NCBI GenBank assembly: GCA_025617745.1
Contig: CM046867.1
Span: 24,048,705 to 24,112,704, forward strand
Source: Heliocidaris erythrogramma
Taxonomy: Eukaryota > Echinodermata > Echinoidea > Camarodonta > Echinometridae
DNA length: 64,000 nt
Direction: 5' to 3'
Under the pieces are notes generated by a model that ran no database searches, was not told the origin of the DNA, and saw only the letters and a program-made list of their open reading frames with translations. The position numbers and the translations under genes are program-made. Below are positions 19,050-30,240 of this stretch, piece after piece (positions within the stretch are counted from its first letter, which is position 1; each line of letters begins with the position of its first letter).

Positions 19050-20245
19050 TAATTCCATGATGTTATTGTTTGCCTCCATTTTAATAAGTGAATTGCTGCT
19101 TCATATGTAAATTCTGCTGATTTATTCGCTCTTCTCATTCTCCTGACGACGAAGGATGTTATTTTGTTTAAATTAGCACACGAAGCTATGACCATTACAC
19201 ATGTTTTATCTGTGTTTAGTACAAGGCGGTTTTGATTAATCCATACCATTAATTCTTCCAATGCGAAAGATTTTGTTCAACCTCAGCTCCGCTACCTCCA
19301 CTTACAGTTAAAGTGGTATCGTCCGCATACATATCAACATAACCATCATATATACAATTTGGTAAAGTATTTACATAGATGGAGAATAATAACGGACCTA
19401 ATATAGATCCCTGTGGTACGCCCATCAATACAGTTAATGGATTAGAATTAGCACCTGTTCATGACCTGTTAAATATGTTCTGAACCATGAAGATTGTGAT
19501 CAACTGTGTCAAATGTTTTACGAAGATCTATGAAAGCGACTCCAGAGATCTCTCCGTTTTCAATGTTCCATGAAAAATTATTCACAAATTTCATTAGTGC
19601 TGTTCAAGTAGAATGTTTTCTCGAAACCAGACTGACTGGAGTTCAATATATTATCACCAATGAATTCAGAAAGTTGGCGATGTACAGCCCTCTCTATGAT
19701 TTTGCTAACAACAGACAAAATAGAAATTGGGCGTTAATTACTTGGATCGGACATATCAACAGCTTTAAAAATTGGAATTACTCGAGCTTTTTCCTAACCC
19801 TTGGGTATACACATCCCGTGGTCAAAGATGTATTTATGATATCGGTTAACGATTCCGCTATCACATGTTTCGTCATTTTTAGAAGACGACAAAAAATGTG
19901 GTCATCTTCAGTAGCTTTATCTTTACACATGCGATCAATTTCCTTAATGACGAAATCCTCAGACACACAGTCCATATCAAATTGTGAGATAGGATTATTC
20001 GGAATATCGTCATAGATATGAGATTCAGTTCTAGAACTTCAGGTTTTTTGTTATATTGGCAGCACAGGGAGTAAAAAAGTTCTTGAACGCATCAGCTATT
20101 TTAGGTGGATCTAACATACAACATGTACAAGCACCATCAATTTCCATACTATGCGGCGATATCTTGCTGAATTTTGGAATTACTCGTTTCAGACACTTCC
20201 ATATATTCCGAGAATTTCCATGATTTCCTTTAGTAAAGTAACAAT
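19050..20245 (-). pseudogene. Decayed LINE reverse transcriptase
   Basis: The minus strand reads, from high to low coordinates, NIWKCLKRVIPKFS, PPKIADAFKNFFTPCAANI, then the N-terminal RT block (IKEIDRMCKDKATEDDHIFC, LTDIINTSLTTG), then GVAFIDLRKTFDTVDHN near 19530, a degraded YADD region near 19325 and WINQNRLVLNTDKT near 19230-19190. The order is that of a Jockey/CR1-type RT. Many stops and frameshifts are present, and the catalytic aspartates cannot be read intact. A 169-codon plus-strand ORF at 19506-20015 is only the antisense of this relic. Confidence 0.82.
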
Positions 20246-20519
20246 GTTATTCTTTCTTTCTTTTTACAATAAGATGTGTCGGAAAACGGCGTTGAAGAGA
20301 GACATACTGAAGCTTTTCGTCTTGCACTCAGCAGAGTATACCGCAAGAATGTACCGCAAGGTATAAGGCGTACGACCAAAGAGTTTAAATACGCAGAGTG
20401 CTCAGTCCCGAAATAAAGCACGCGTATATATTGTGGTACATGTCCATATTGATATTGATATTGTCCCTTCAAATACAAACGTATGTCCCAAAACAGATAG
20501 GAATCAAATGTAACTGCAC

Positions 20520-22832
20520 CAGGGGGAGAGGGAGAGAGTTGGGAGGGGGGGGGGGGGGGGGCTAGGACTAGATGTTTGTATTTTTGTTAAAGTTATTTGC
20601 TGTGAAATTTATTGAGCTCTATATGAGCAAACACTGCGATATCTGACGGGAATGATGAGAAAAGTTATTTTAAAAATAATAAAATGCTATCTTTATTTTT
20701 CTATTAAATCGGAATATTTCATTTGATATGATTTATGGAAATTATAGGGATTATACACCTGTAATGTAAACTTTTTAGCCTTCTTCTTTTAAAAGTCAAG
20801 ACAGAAAAGGCTTTAATAAAATGATATTGTGTGCGAGCAGTTCCTTATATTAGAGTGGCGTATCCAAGATTATCTTATTTTTATTGGTAGCGTATCCAGG
20901 AATGCACGTGCCCCTACGAGCCAGCCAAAACCAAATCTGACATATCTTAGTTACACATCGAATGAAAAGAAATGTGTACAAGGGGGCGAATCGGCCGCGG
21001 CCCCCTTTTTGAAACCCAAGTTGGCATACGGGCTCTTGCCTAAAATGTTGAAAAACCCGGATCGAGCACCAAATTTAGTTTGGGAGCCCACGAGGCTAAC
21101 AATGTCGTTCTATTAACCCTCCAATAAAACTTGTATAAAGGCCCACCCCGCAAGACTGACGTGACAGTCCGGGCATGGATCGGTGGCGGATTTAGGGGGC
21201 TTTTTAAAAAATTGTATACCCCCTTTTAGAACTGATAACCTTTTTTTTGCTTGACAGAGAATTATGGAGGAAAACTGGACCCATAAAATCTGATACCACA
21301 CCCCATCCACTGAGCAACTTTTGGAGGGCTGGCGAAAAATCCCCCCAACTAATTTTTGGAGGGCTGGCGAGAAGAAAAATACAAATCTCCCTTCAATCAG
21401 TTCCCCAAAGTTGACAGCCCTGCATTAATGTTGTGCCTGCCCCCCTCCCTTTTACTACATCCTGCATTCGCCCTTGTCATAGAATGTCAGTGTCATAACA
21501 GGGTTCAGAAGCCCCCTCCCACTACATTGTCGGTCTCTCGGGGCCGTCGCTGCCAAAGACAAGTAAACGACGTACAGCAAGCAAAAAACCTTGATGAGCC
21601 AAATTTTGGCAAACTGACATAAGTTCAATTAGGAAACGCCACCGGCAACGCCACCTCCTCCATCGGGATCGCAGAGGGGTAGACCGAGCCTAGATACCTA
21701 TCATGGTCCATGTACCTATTCCGCTCAGCTTTTCCATGCTGCTTGCATGATCTAACATCAGCCATTAGGCTAGGCGTAATGCGGTGATAGAACATTGATT
21801 ATACAAATTTATGATCATGAATTTAACATATTGAATTGTGCCTCTGGTACATTAGAAATATAATAGTGAACTGGAATTTAGTTATAGTTTCTTCTAACCG
21901 GCCGGGTAGGCTGGGCTTGCCTTCGGGCGGACGTACGTCTGCTACATGGTCGTCTACTAGCGCACGATCTCATTGGATGTCGTCGATCTCACGTGATCGG
22001 TACGCGCCCACATTAGGTCATCGATAACAAATACTGGAATTCACGACTGGGCGTGAATACTGGAATTCACAACTGGGCGTTGTGGCGTCTGTAAAACGTC
22101 TGTAAAAACCCAATTACACACACACACCATCAGGTATGGATAACGGACGATAATGTTCATTTAATGATGAAACAATATACTTACACAAGACGATGAGTTA
22201 TGGAATAGTTACAAAAACCCCTTAAGAATAAAGTTACACATCTTTTTGAACAGATGTTTAGTACTACAGAATCGGTACCATATTCAGAGACTGATAAGAA
22301 GAAGATCCGCTCAAGGAGGGGGAGGGGGGGGGGGGGGAGGGGTATAGTTCGGTAATGCGTTCCGAATTAACATTTCTTTTGTGGTTCCTTTTTGGCTAAA
22401 AAGAGGTCTATGATGATTGAGGCCTAATCCTCAAATATAGGATGTAAAATACCAAGCAAGATATAAAATCGCCGTTAATTTTATAAAAGTCAGAGATAGA
22501 CGGGTTTCCCTGTTTAGGGTATCAAAATCTGCCCCTACTTCAATCTGCTTTTTAATTCAGCAAGTGATTTACGCGGATAATGTACAGGTCTCAATGAGAC
22601 ATCCCCCGGGGCGGTCGTCGCGATCGATTCGTATCGATTCAGAAGCCCGTAAAATTTTCTACCCTTTATTTGTGAAAATTCGACTCCTTTGGAACTTTCA
22701 TTTATGTAAGCATTCCATTACTTTCTAAATTGAATTTTCAACAGTTTTTTATTTTTTTTATCTATTTATTATTTTACTTATTAATTTATTTACTCCTTTA
22801 TCTCTGGGGGTGAAGCGGTGAAGGGCAGGAAC
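20520..22832. other. No gene seen; G run and hAT-end-like words
   Basis: Contains a G run (20546-20561), GGCGTATCCA words near 20855 and 20895, GGTGGCGGATTTAG near 21183, repeated GGAGGGCTGGCGA near 21323 and 21358, and a second G-rich run at 22317-22340. A short duplication, CTGGAATTCACxACTGGGCGT, is at 22033-22080 and resembles part of the SINE at 7405. Short ORFs (up to 95 codons) show no domain. Confidence 0.5.
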
Positions 22833-23196
22833 AGCCCTGATAGCAGAAAGTGTGAAAAAATTTACGTCATGGTTTTCGTCTTTTTTACGTCCTGTAATTA
22901 CGTCAATAAGACGACAACTTGCACCAACGCAAGACGTCAAGAGAACGTCTTATTTTGACGTCATCTCTACGTCTTCATTCCTCTTCCCTGATAGCAGAAA
23001 GTGTTAAAAATGACGTGATATTTACGTCGCGGTTTTCGTCTTTTTTACGTCCTGTAATTACGTCAATAAGACGACAACTTACACCAACGCAAGACGTCAA
23101 GAGGACGTCTTATTTTGATGTCATCTCTACGTCTTGTACAAAAATGCTGTTTATAGCACTTGTAGTGTGCTAATTTACCAGCAAAAAAAAATGTGA

Positions 23197-23265
23197 CCGT
23201 GGCGAGCCTCGAACCAGGTTCCGCTGATTGAGAGCCGCTGACGTTACCGATGGACTAACAAATGC
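23197..23265 (-). other. tRNA-like Pol III module (minus)
   Basis: The minus strand reads GTTAGTCCATCGGTAACGTC (A-box-like) and AACCTGGTTCGAGGCTCGCC, with the B box GGTTCGAGGCT. It mirrors the module at 23375-23432. The acceptor stem is not complete, so it is a SINE-like head rather than a tRNA gene. Confidence 0.6.
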
Positions 23266-23374
23266 TTCTTGCAATCCAGTTTAGTCATGGGAGTCAAGTA
23301 GATAACATGAATTATGTGGTGTCGTAAATTCACTATGTAACAATTTCTGCTCTAAATCGTACAATGTGAGTTAG

Positions 23375-23432
23375 TCTAGCGGTAATGCCAGCAATTCTCG
23401 ATCAGCGGACCCTGGTTCGAAGCTCGCCCAAA
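23375..23432 (+). other. tRNA-like Pol III module (plus)
   Basis: GAGTTAGTCTAGCGGTAATG (A-box-like) and CCCTGGTTCGAAGCTCGCC with B box GGTTCGAAGCT. With the minus-strand partner it would transcribe away from the element's centre on both sides. Confidence 0.6.
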
Positions 23433-24029
23433 TCATTTTTTTTCCAGCTCCCGTGAAAGTGCTGAAATAGCACGTTGTGTGCATTCAATAGCACTCTGAG
23501 TGCAGTCCCTATGCATGCCTTCACAAAGTGCTCAGCACTTCAGTTTTTGCAGTGTACAGATGACGTCAATATAAGACGTCCTCTTGACGTCTTGCGTTGG
23601 TGCAAGTTGTCGTCTTATTGACGTAATTACAGGACGTCAAAAAGACGACAACAACCACGACGTAAATATCACGTAATTTTTACCACTTTCTGCTATCAGG
23701 GAGGAAGGGCAGCAACTAGAGTCAATTGGAATTTGAACGTAATTATGTGAGGGAGCGAAGCGATCGAGTTTTAGAAAGTTTTCGCATTACAAACCCTATA
23801 AAACACAATTTCTTACGCCTTTTGTCCTTGACCGGGGCGCAAATAACCCCAAAAGACCATAACATTTATTTATTTTCCCCCTTTTCTTTCTCTCTTTTGC
23901 GTTTTTTGCGCCCCCCCCCCCCTTCAAGTGCCGCCCGGTGCACGTGTCCCCTCTGCCCCCGTAAATACGTCACTGCCTCATACCGTTGGAAACATGTTAT
24001 TGTATATAATACATTTTTTTTTAAAGGAA

Positions 24030-24271
24030 AAAAAAAGCGGGGGAAGAGGGAAACTCTGCCCTTCCTGCACCCATCCCTGTTACAGTGCAGTATTACGCCC
24101 AAATAACTAAAAAGCAGTCCGGACGTTGAAATAACTTTCCTCCTAAAAAAAATGTGCTACGAGCCGTTATCTTTCTCTCAAATTTGCTATAAAACGTCAG
24201 AGCTTTCGCGCTTCGCACGGGAGGGGAAAAAAACTTCCCCTCCCTGCAGCCATCCCATGGGGAGCACGCTT
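24030..24271. repeat. ~176-bp repeat units (two partial)
   Basis: The words ACTCTGCCCTTCCTGCACCC, TACAGTGCAGTATTACG, AAAAGCAGTCCGG, TGCTACGAGCCGTTAT and TTTCTCTCAAATTTGCTA occur in the same order as in the array at 29310-30112 and lead into the family copy below. Confidence 0.8.
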
Positions 24272-24765
24272 TGTGTGCTCACCACCAACTTCGCACTCTT
24301 TGCGTGCTCACAACCGCCCCCTAAAATGAAATCCTGGCTATGCGGTTGGATCCTTCACGTCTGCCCCCCCCCCTATTGAAAAATTCTGGCCTGTGGCTAT
24401 ACTATGGATATACTATTTTAATTATATCCATGCTCTATGTGCGAGAATCCCGCCCGGGTGTAAATGAGATCGTGTGTCATCCACAGGCCACAGGGCCGAC
24501 GTAACATAAATAAAATCATTATTAAGTCATTCATAAAGTAAAACAATCGTCATTTAGTCTTCATCAAGATGAAAATGTATTTTCTTCAGACTTCATGTAA
24601 GATTTGGATTAGTAACACATATTAATATGTTGTAAATACTTCTTGGTAAAAAATAACACTTTACCCGACTTTTCTTTTTATTCACTTTATTGTTGTGATA
24701 AATATACGGTACGGTGATTAATCATAAACACAGCTAGCCATGGCTGCTTCTGCTCGTGTGTATAA
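24272..24765 (-). mobile_element. 'GCAGAAGCAG' family, copy B
   Basis: Reverse-complement copy of 10966-11470: CGCACTCTTTGCGTGCTCAC, AATGAAATCCTGGCTATGCG, poly-C, CATCCACAGGCCACAGGGCC, AAGTATTTACAACAT (reversed) and GGCTGCTTCTGCT. The terminal palindrome is shortened here. Confidence 0.78.
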
Positions 24766-24769
24766 TTAT

Positions 24770-25600
24770 ATATATCTATTAATATAATACACTAAGGATT
24801 TGGGGCTCCTTTTTTTGTTCAAATAGGCTCCTCCCCTGGCCCTTTCGGTCCCTACTTTTGGTACCCATGGGTGGGGAATGGTAATTAGAGTGGTGGGAGG
24901 CACTTCTTAAGGGCTGACGTCCCGTCCATATTTCATAAATTCATTTTTAAACCTTGAATTTCCGCAGGGAGTAGGCCTAATCATTCTGCCAACCCATGAA
25001 GCGGGTTTGTAGCTTCATGCCCAGCCAACCCATACCCTTTACCTGTGAAGGGGAGGTATGACAAATTAGAACAGCATGGCCATAATCCGCATGCATGGGT
25101 GGCTTCAATGTACAGTACAGTATTATACACACGTGTTAGATCGTTCGCACGTGTATAGGTCATACAGGTACATTACGCATAGAGTTACATCATTTGAAGC
25201 TTCATGGTCACACACACAGTAAGTGTGTATGCAACTTTATGGTTTCACGACGTTCGCTACCGCTACGGTATAGTCTGCAAGCACAGAACCTAATTTGAAG
25301 AAGAAAATTCCTTCGAAAATATTTCCACTATGATATCTTCTCCCTCGCTGGGGGTGATGGGATGACAGTGGAATGGGGGGGGGGGGGGGGGGGGGGTAGT
25401 CGGGAAAGTCAATCCGTCGGTCCTCCCAAGACCCATCATAGGGGGCCATAATCCCCCTGAAAATAAAATGACAAATTCATTTTTTCTCATTTTTGCATCC
25501 TTTACAGGGGACGTACCGCTAATTATGGATGTTATTTTTTCATGGCCTTAATTTCTCTGAGTATTAAACCACAGAAACATGGCAAGATCAAATCGCTCCC
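24770..25600. other. No gene seen
   Basis: Unique-looking sequence with a G run (25376-25396). Short ORFs on the minus strand carry a Pro-rich stretch generated by that run. No supported feature. Confidence 0.5.
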
Positions 25601-26215
25601 TCTAGGTCTATGCATGGATATTCTACTCGAACATTATTATATCCATGTCATTAATTTTCATCAAGATGAAAATGCATTTTCTTCAGAACTCATGCAAGCT
25701 TTGGATAAATAAGACATACTCACATGATCAGGGGCGGATTCAGAATTTAGTATAAGGCGGGGAACACAAGTGCAAGTTTGTCAACTTTTGGAAAAGGTAA
25801 ACCGGGGGGGGGGGGGGGGTGACGATAATTTTTTTTTCGTCAGACCTACAAAATTCGCTCAGGAGGGGGTGGTTATGGGGGTCCCTCCATAATTCTCTGA
25901 CAAGAAAAAAAAAAGAAGGTTTCATTCTAAAAGGGGGCGGGGGCACAATCTACAAAAGGGCGGATCGTCTATGGTCAAAATGCATACTTTCCTTCCAAAA
26001 GGGGGGGGGGGGGTGGGGAGGGCACGGGCCGGAAGTACCCCCCCCCCCCCTGGATCCGCCAATGCTCATGTTGTAAATACTTCTTGGTAAACATAACTTT
26101 ACCCGACTTTTTTATTTATTCACTTGATTATTGTAACAAATATACGGTACGGTGATTAATCATAAACACAGCTAGCGCCCGTGGATGTCCACGGGCTGCT
26201 TCTGTTAGTATATAT
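25600..26215 (-). mobile_element. 'GCAGAAGCAG' family, copy C, interrupted
   Basis: ATCAAGATGAAAATGCATTTTCTTCAG near 25660 and, after an insertion, GTTGTAAATACTTCTTGGTA near 26070, then CGGTACGGTGATTAATCATA and CCCGTGGATGTCCACGGGCTGCTTCTG, match copies A and B in order. The break falls between the same two words that are adjacent in copies A and B, marking the insertion at 25729-26064. Confidence 0.85.
25729..26064. mobile_element. hAT-like element inside copy C
   Basis: CAGGGGCGGATTCAG at the left and CTGGATCCGCCAATG at the right are imperfect inverted ends. The 8-base flanks are CACATGAT and CTCATGTT, six of eight identical, a decayed hAT-type duplication. Four G or C runs lie inside. Comparison with copies A and B supports the boundaries independently. 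The same right end occurs at 1281-1294. Confidence 0.8.
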
Positions 26216-26233
26216 ATAAAGAGAGAGTGAGAT

Positions 26234-26856
26234 GGGGGGGGGGGGGGGGGGAGCAACGGATTTAAAAGACATCAGCGTTCGACCAGTAGCCTATTTGCGG
26301 GTTTAAAAAAAGGTAAGTATCTCAAGTGTGTTGACCAAGAAATAGACAGAGAAAGAGGAGAAAGATAAAGAGAGAGTAATGTATTAAATCCACATCAGTG
26401 CTCGACTCATGTTTGAGTTTTTGTTGAATGTAAACTTCGCTCAGCAAACACGGAAATCTGCAATCCGGAATGGGCTGATCCGACCGACCTGGGTATACGT
26501 TTGTTTAAACTCGTGATTGTATTTCTGCAAACCCGTGTGACCCCCTGAGGGCTTTCGTTCCAGAATAGACGGATGTATGCGTAAGAAAATATCGCATAAA
26601 AGCAGGTTATGGGTTCGGAAAAATCATGTCAGCTTTGACTTGGAGTGAAAGCATATCTTTGAAGGGGTTTTGGAATGAGGGATCGAGTACCATGCATGGT
26701 TTGAGGGGATCCTCAGTGTTACTTTCATCTCAACTCCAAATCAACAGCAGAAAAAGTGGACTCTTGATTTTTAAAGAGTATTGGGAAACCAGTCAACCCT
26801 AAAAAGTGCAAGCTATATGGAAATTGTCCAAGAAGTAAAAGGAGCGAGATCCCTTT
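26234..26856. other. No gene seen; G run at start
   Basis: G run 26234-26250 followed by mixed sequence without a supported feature. Confidence 0.5.
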
Positions 26857-26955
26857 TAGGTACGATTATACCCCTCTACAGGGCCGGGAAAATAAATGTT
26901 TAACTAAAACGGTTTTGTCAGTTTCATTTAGGTATTGTGTCCAACCCACCCATCA
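26857..26955. repeat. Block duplicated around the SINE tandem
   Basis: GGTACGATTATACCCCTCTA through AACTAAAACGGTTTTGTCA and TATTGTGTCCAACCCA. The first half recurs at 27152-27215 and the second half at 27783-27835, on either side of the tandem SINE, so the SINE block sits in a duplicated copy of this sequence. Confidence 0.85.
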
Positions 26956-27211
26956 AAGGATAAAGGCCTATATATCATATTCTTTTTTTTTGGGGGGGGG
27001 GGGGGTGGGGTAGTTTTAGAGGATTCATTTGGTATCTCTCACATTTGATTCGCACATGTACAGATGTTTGTGCGCCAATTCCTTGTCTGCCTATTTCTTT
27101 GGGCTGCATTCCCCCTCTATGTTCATGTACGATTTACGCTGTTGATTTTTATAGGTACGATTATACCCCTCTACAGGGGCCGGGAAAATAAATGTTTAAC
27201 TAAAACGGTTT

Positions 27212-27785
27212 TGTCATAAATAAATTTATTCAATTTGTCTCCAACGGCCCACAAGGGGGTGACACACGCTACTGCTGTGTGATAGGTTGCCCGGGTGCTG
27301 TGAAAAAAATCACAGGCGGAACCGGGCGGGATTCGAATCCGCGACCTCTGGATTACTAGACCAGTGTCATAACCACTAGACCACCGGAGTGCCCTGAGTG
27401 ATCAGGTTCAAACTATCCCAATATGGGGACTATCAAGTCAAAGGTATTGAATTAATCCGTCGGGTGATATAATGTCATAAATAAATTTATTCAATTTGTC
27501 TCCAACGGCCCACAAGGGGGTGACACACGCTACTGCTGTGTGATAGGTTGCCCGGGTGCTGTGAAAAAAAATCACAGGCGGAACCGGGCGGGATTCGAAC
27601 CCGCGACCTCTGGATTACTAGACCAGTGTCATAACCACTAGACCACCGGAGTGCCCTGAGTGATCAGGTTCAAACTATCCCAATATGGGGACTATCAAGT
27701 CAAAGGTATTGAATTAATCCGTCGGGTGATATAATGTCATAAATAAATTTATTCAATTTGTCTCCAACGGCCCACAAGGCCCACG
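27212..27785 (-). mobile_element. tRNA-Thr-like SINE, tandem 2.2 copies
   Basis: A 261/262-bp unit starts at 27212, 27473 and 27735 (third copy cut after ~48 bp). The two full units differ by a few bases. On the minus strand each has a tRNA-like head (27315-27393 and 27576-27655) with A box GGTCTAGTGGTTATGAC, an anticodon loop CTAGTAA that would present AGT (Thr), and B box GGTTCGAATCCC or GGTTCGAACCC-like. A body with CTGTGATTTTTTTCACAGC follows. The acceptor stem does not close, and the head merges into a SINE body, so these are not tRNA genes. Confidence 0.82.
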
Positions 27786-28065
27786 GTTTTGTCAGTTTCA
27801 AGGCAATACCAATGGTAGGTATTGTGTCCAACCCACATCATCGTGAAAATAACTGGAGTGGATTGTTTTGACCATGCGATATCCGCCGCACACAATATCT
27901 AAAACAAATTACAGTGGTAAGAATCGACCAATCCCTCCGTTTGAAAATGTAGCCCTACTAAAAGAAAAAAAGTCCTGAAAATGCTTTCTTATATCAATTG
28001 ACAATTCACCTAAAGCCTTTTATGGTGTACCTTTGGGTAGGAATGTCTAAAGCCAAATGATTTAA

Positions 28066-28093
28066 GAGAGAGAGAGAGAGTGTGTGTGTGTGG

Positions 28094-28121
<28 letters not shown>
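28066..28121. repeat. (GA)n(TG)n microsatellite
   Basis: GA repeats followed directly by TG repeats. Confidence 0.97.
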
Positions 28122-28125
<4 letters not shown>

Positions 28126-28129
28126 TATA

Positions 28130-29240
28130 AAACGAGCTCTTGCTAGATGCGGCAGTTAATTTCTTCTGACCTGGGGTTTTATTACTAAATCCCGTATATC
28201 TTTCCGCCTTGACTCGAATTTAGACGTTTTTATAGTCTACTTTTTCTGGGGCGGCCATATTCGAATCTTTCATATGCGGATTTAATATTGGTATACTATA
28301 TAAAGATATCAGCTTGAAGCATTACTTCAATATAGAAATATTGCTAGTTTGAATACTAATATTGCACTCCAAATGAAGGTAAAATCCACTTGTAAATTGT
28401 ATGAACTTATGCATTCACAAGTTTGGCGCTCTTGAAAGTGAACCAAAGTAAATTTCCTTGTGGGCCTTAAATCATCCGGTCCATTTATGACTTTTAATCA
28501 TGAACCATTCCGATGACTCAGGTATATATTTTTGTACATTTTAATCTTTCATAACGATACTTTTTTACCTTCAGTGATTGCCTGGTTATCTATGACGAAC
28601 GGAAAGTTTGAGTCGAAGCTGAAAATGATTTGTGAGCCTTTGCAGTCTTTTCATCATGTTTATGCATAAGTGAAAGAATTCCATAGCGGCAATGTCATAT
28701 ATTAGAACTGACCTTGAAATGCCCCCGTGTTCCACATAATATATGACCAGAAATAGTTTTAACTTTGAACGCATTCTGATACCTCATGAGAGCACAGTCC
28801 CATGCACCCATCTGTGTGTCGTGTCAATTTATTTCCATTTTGATGATTCAAGAACCTCACGATAAAAAATTATTCTCGTTAACTACATGGTGAATCATTC
28901 CCGGTAACTTTTATTCACAATGCAATGGCATGACCTTTTTACTCAATATTCTCTTCAAGCATTTTATAACAATAATCACAACTGTGATATATGGCAGTCC
29001 TAGAGGTTATAGTAAAATAATGTCAACATTAAGCACCATATTCTAAATTACTCTATCATGTATACGTCCCGTTGTCAAAGTCATTCTGGCATGTGATTTG
29101 GATTACATCATTGCTTCTCCATGCTTACATTGACGCATTTGGAAATTTCTCTTTGGCTCACATTGGTCGAAAGGTATGGAGCTTGAGAGGGGGAATGGGA
29201 GTACGTTTGAGTGCATGTACGTCGCCAGGGGGGTGCGGAG
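28130..29240. other. No gene seen
   Basis: Unique-looking sequence with no supported feature; a poly-T run of 23 follows near 29243-29265. Confidence 0.5.
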
Positions 29241-29309
29241 GGTTTTTTTTTTTTTTTTTTTTTTTGCTTGTCAGGAGGGAAACTGGACCCCCATAACCCC
29301 CCACTGAGC

Positions 29310-30112
29310 GAATTTTCTCTCAAAATTTGCTAATCGTCAAAGATTACACGCTTCGTGCGGGAATGGGGAAATAACTCACCTCTGCCTGCACCCACCCCTG
29401 AAATGTTGCGTCCAAATAATTGACAGGCAGTCCGGGCGTCGAACTAAATTGTTTGCTATGAGACGTTATCTTTCTCTCAAATGTGCGAAAACGTCAGAGC
29501 TTTGGCGCTTCTCGCGGGAAGGGGGGAAACTCCCCCTCCTTGCACCCAGCTCTGTTACACTCAGTGAAATGTTGCCTCCAAATAATAGAAAAGCAGTCCG
29601 CACGTCCAAATAATGCAGCCAGGGCGTCCAACTAACATTCCGCCTAAGAAAAAGGTGCTAAAACGTAAGAGCTTTCGCGCTTTGCGCGGGATAGGGGAAA
29701 CTCCCCACCCCCCCCCCCCCTGCACCAAACCTGTCACATCCAGTGCAGTATTGTGTCCAAATAAGTGAAAAGCAGCCAGGGTATTGAACTAACCGCCTCA
29801 AGAAAGGTATTACGAGCCCGTTATTTTTCTCTGAGATTTGCTGTAAAACGTAAGCGATTTCGCGCTTCCCGCGGGAGGGGAAACTCCCCCTCCCTGCACC
29901 CACCCCTGATACAGTGCAGTATTACGTCCAAGTAATTGAAAAGCAGTCGGGGTATCGAACTATAACTTTCTGCCTAAAAAATTGTTTGCTACAAGCGTTG
30001 TCTTTCTCTCAAATTTGCTAAAACGTCAGAGCTTTCGTGCTTCGCGTGGGAAGGGGACCCCCCCCCCCCTACCTGCACCCATCCCTGTTACAGTGCAGTA
30101 TTACGTCCGAGT
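29310..30112. repeat. ~176-bp tandem array, about 4.5 units
   Basis: TTTCTCTCAAATTTGCTA plus AAACGTCAGAGCTTTCGCGC recurs at about 29313, 29470, 29646, 29826 and 30002 (spacing about 157, 176, 177, 176). Each unit also has GGGGAAACTCCCCCTCC, TGCACCCACCCCTG and AAAAGCAGTCCGG. Two related units precede family copy B at 24030, so the array is part of, or travels with, that family. Confidence 0.9.
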
Positions 30113-30240
30113 AATCACCAATTTCGCACTCTTCGCGAGCTCATAACCGCCCCTCCCCCTAAAATGAAATCCTGGCTATGCGGATGGATCCTTCACGGCT
30201 GCCCCCCCCCCTATTGAAAAATCCTGGCTACGCCTGTGGG
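30113..30240 (-). mobile_element. 'GCAGAAGCAG' family, partial copy D
   Basis: TTCGCACTCTTCGCGAGCTC, AATGAAATCCTGGCTATGCG, GGATCCTTCACGGCTGCC, poly-C and AAAATCCTGGCTACGCC match copies A and B, then similarity ends at a G run. Confidence 0.75.

Larger units (their letters stand above)
22833..23702. mobile_element. Foldback element with divergent tRNA-like modules
   Basis: CCCTGATAGCAGAAAGTG near 22989 pairs with CACTTTCTGCTATCAGGG at 23685-23702. The inverted arms (~140 bp) are rich in TTACGTC, AATTACGTCAATAAGACGAC and GCAAGACGTCAAGAGGACGT. The left arm is present twice in tandem (from 22833 and again from 22989). Inside the arms a second inverted pair carries tRNA-like A and B boxes on opposite strands. 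No protein is encoded. Confidence 0.85.

Noticed and set aside
19506..20015. 169-codon plus-strand ORF
   Set aside because: It lies antisense to a decayed LINE reverse transcriptase read on the minus strand; no domain in the plus frame.
27315..27655. Two possible tRNA-Thr(AGT) genes on the minus strand
   Set aside because: A and B boxes and anticodon loop are present, but the acceptor stem does not pair and the sequence continues into a SINE body.
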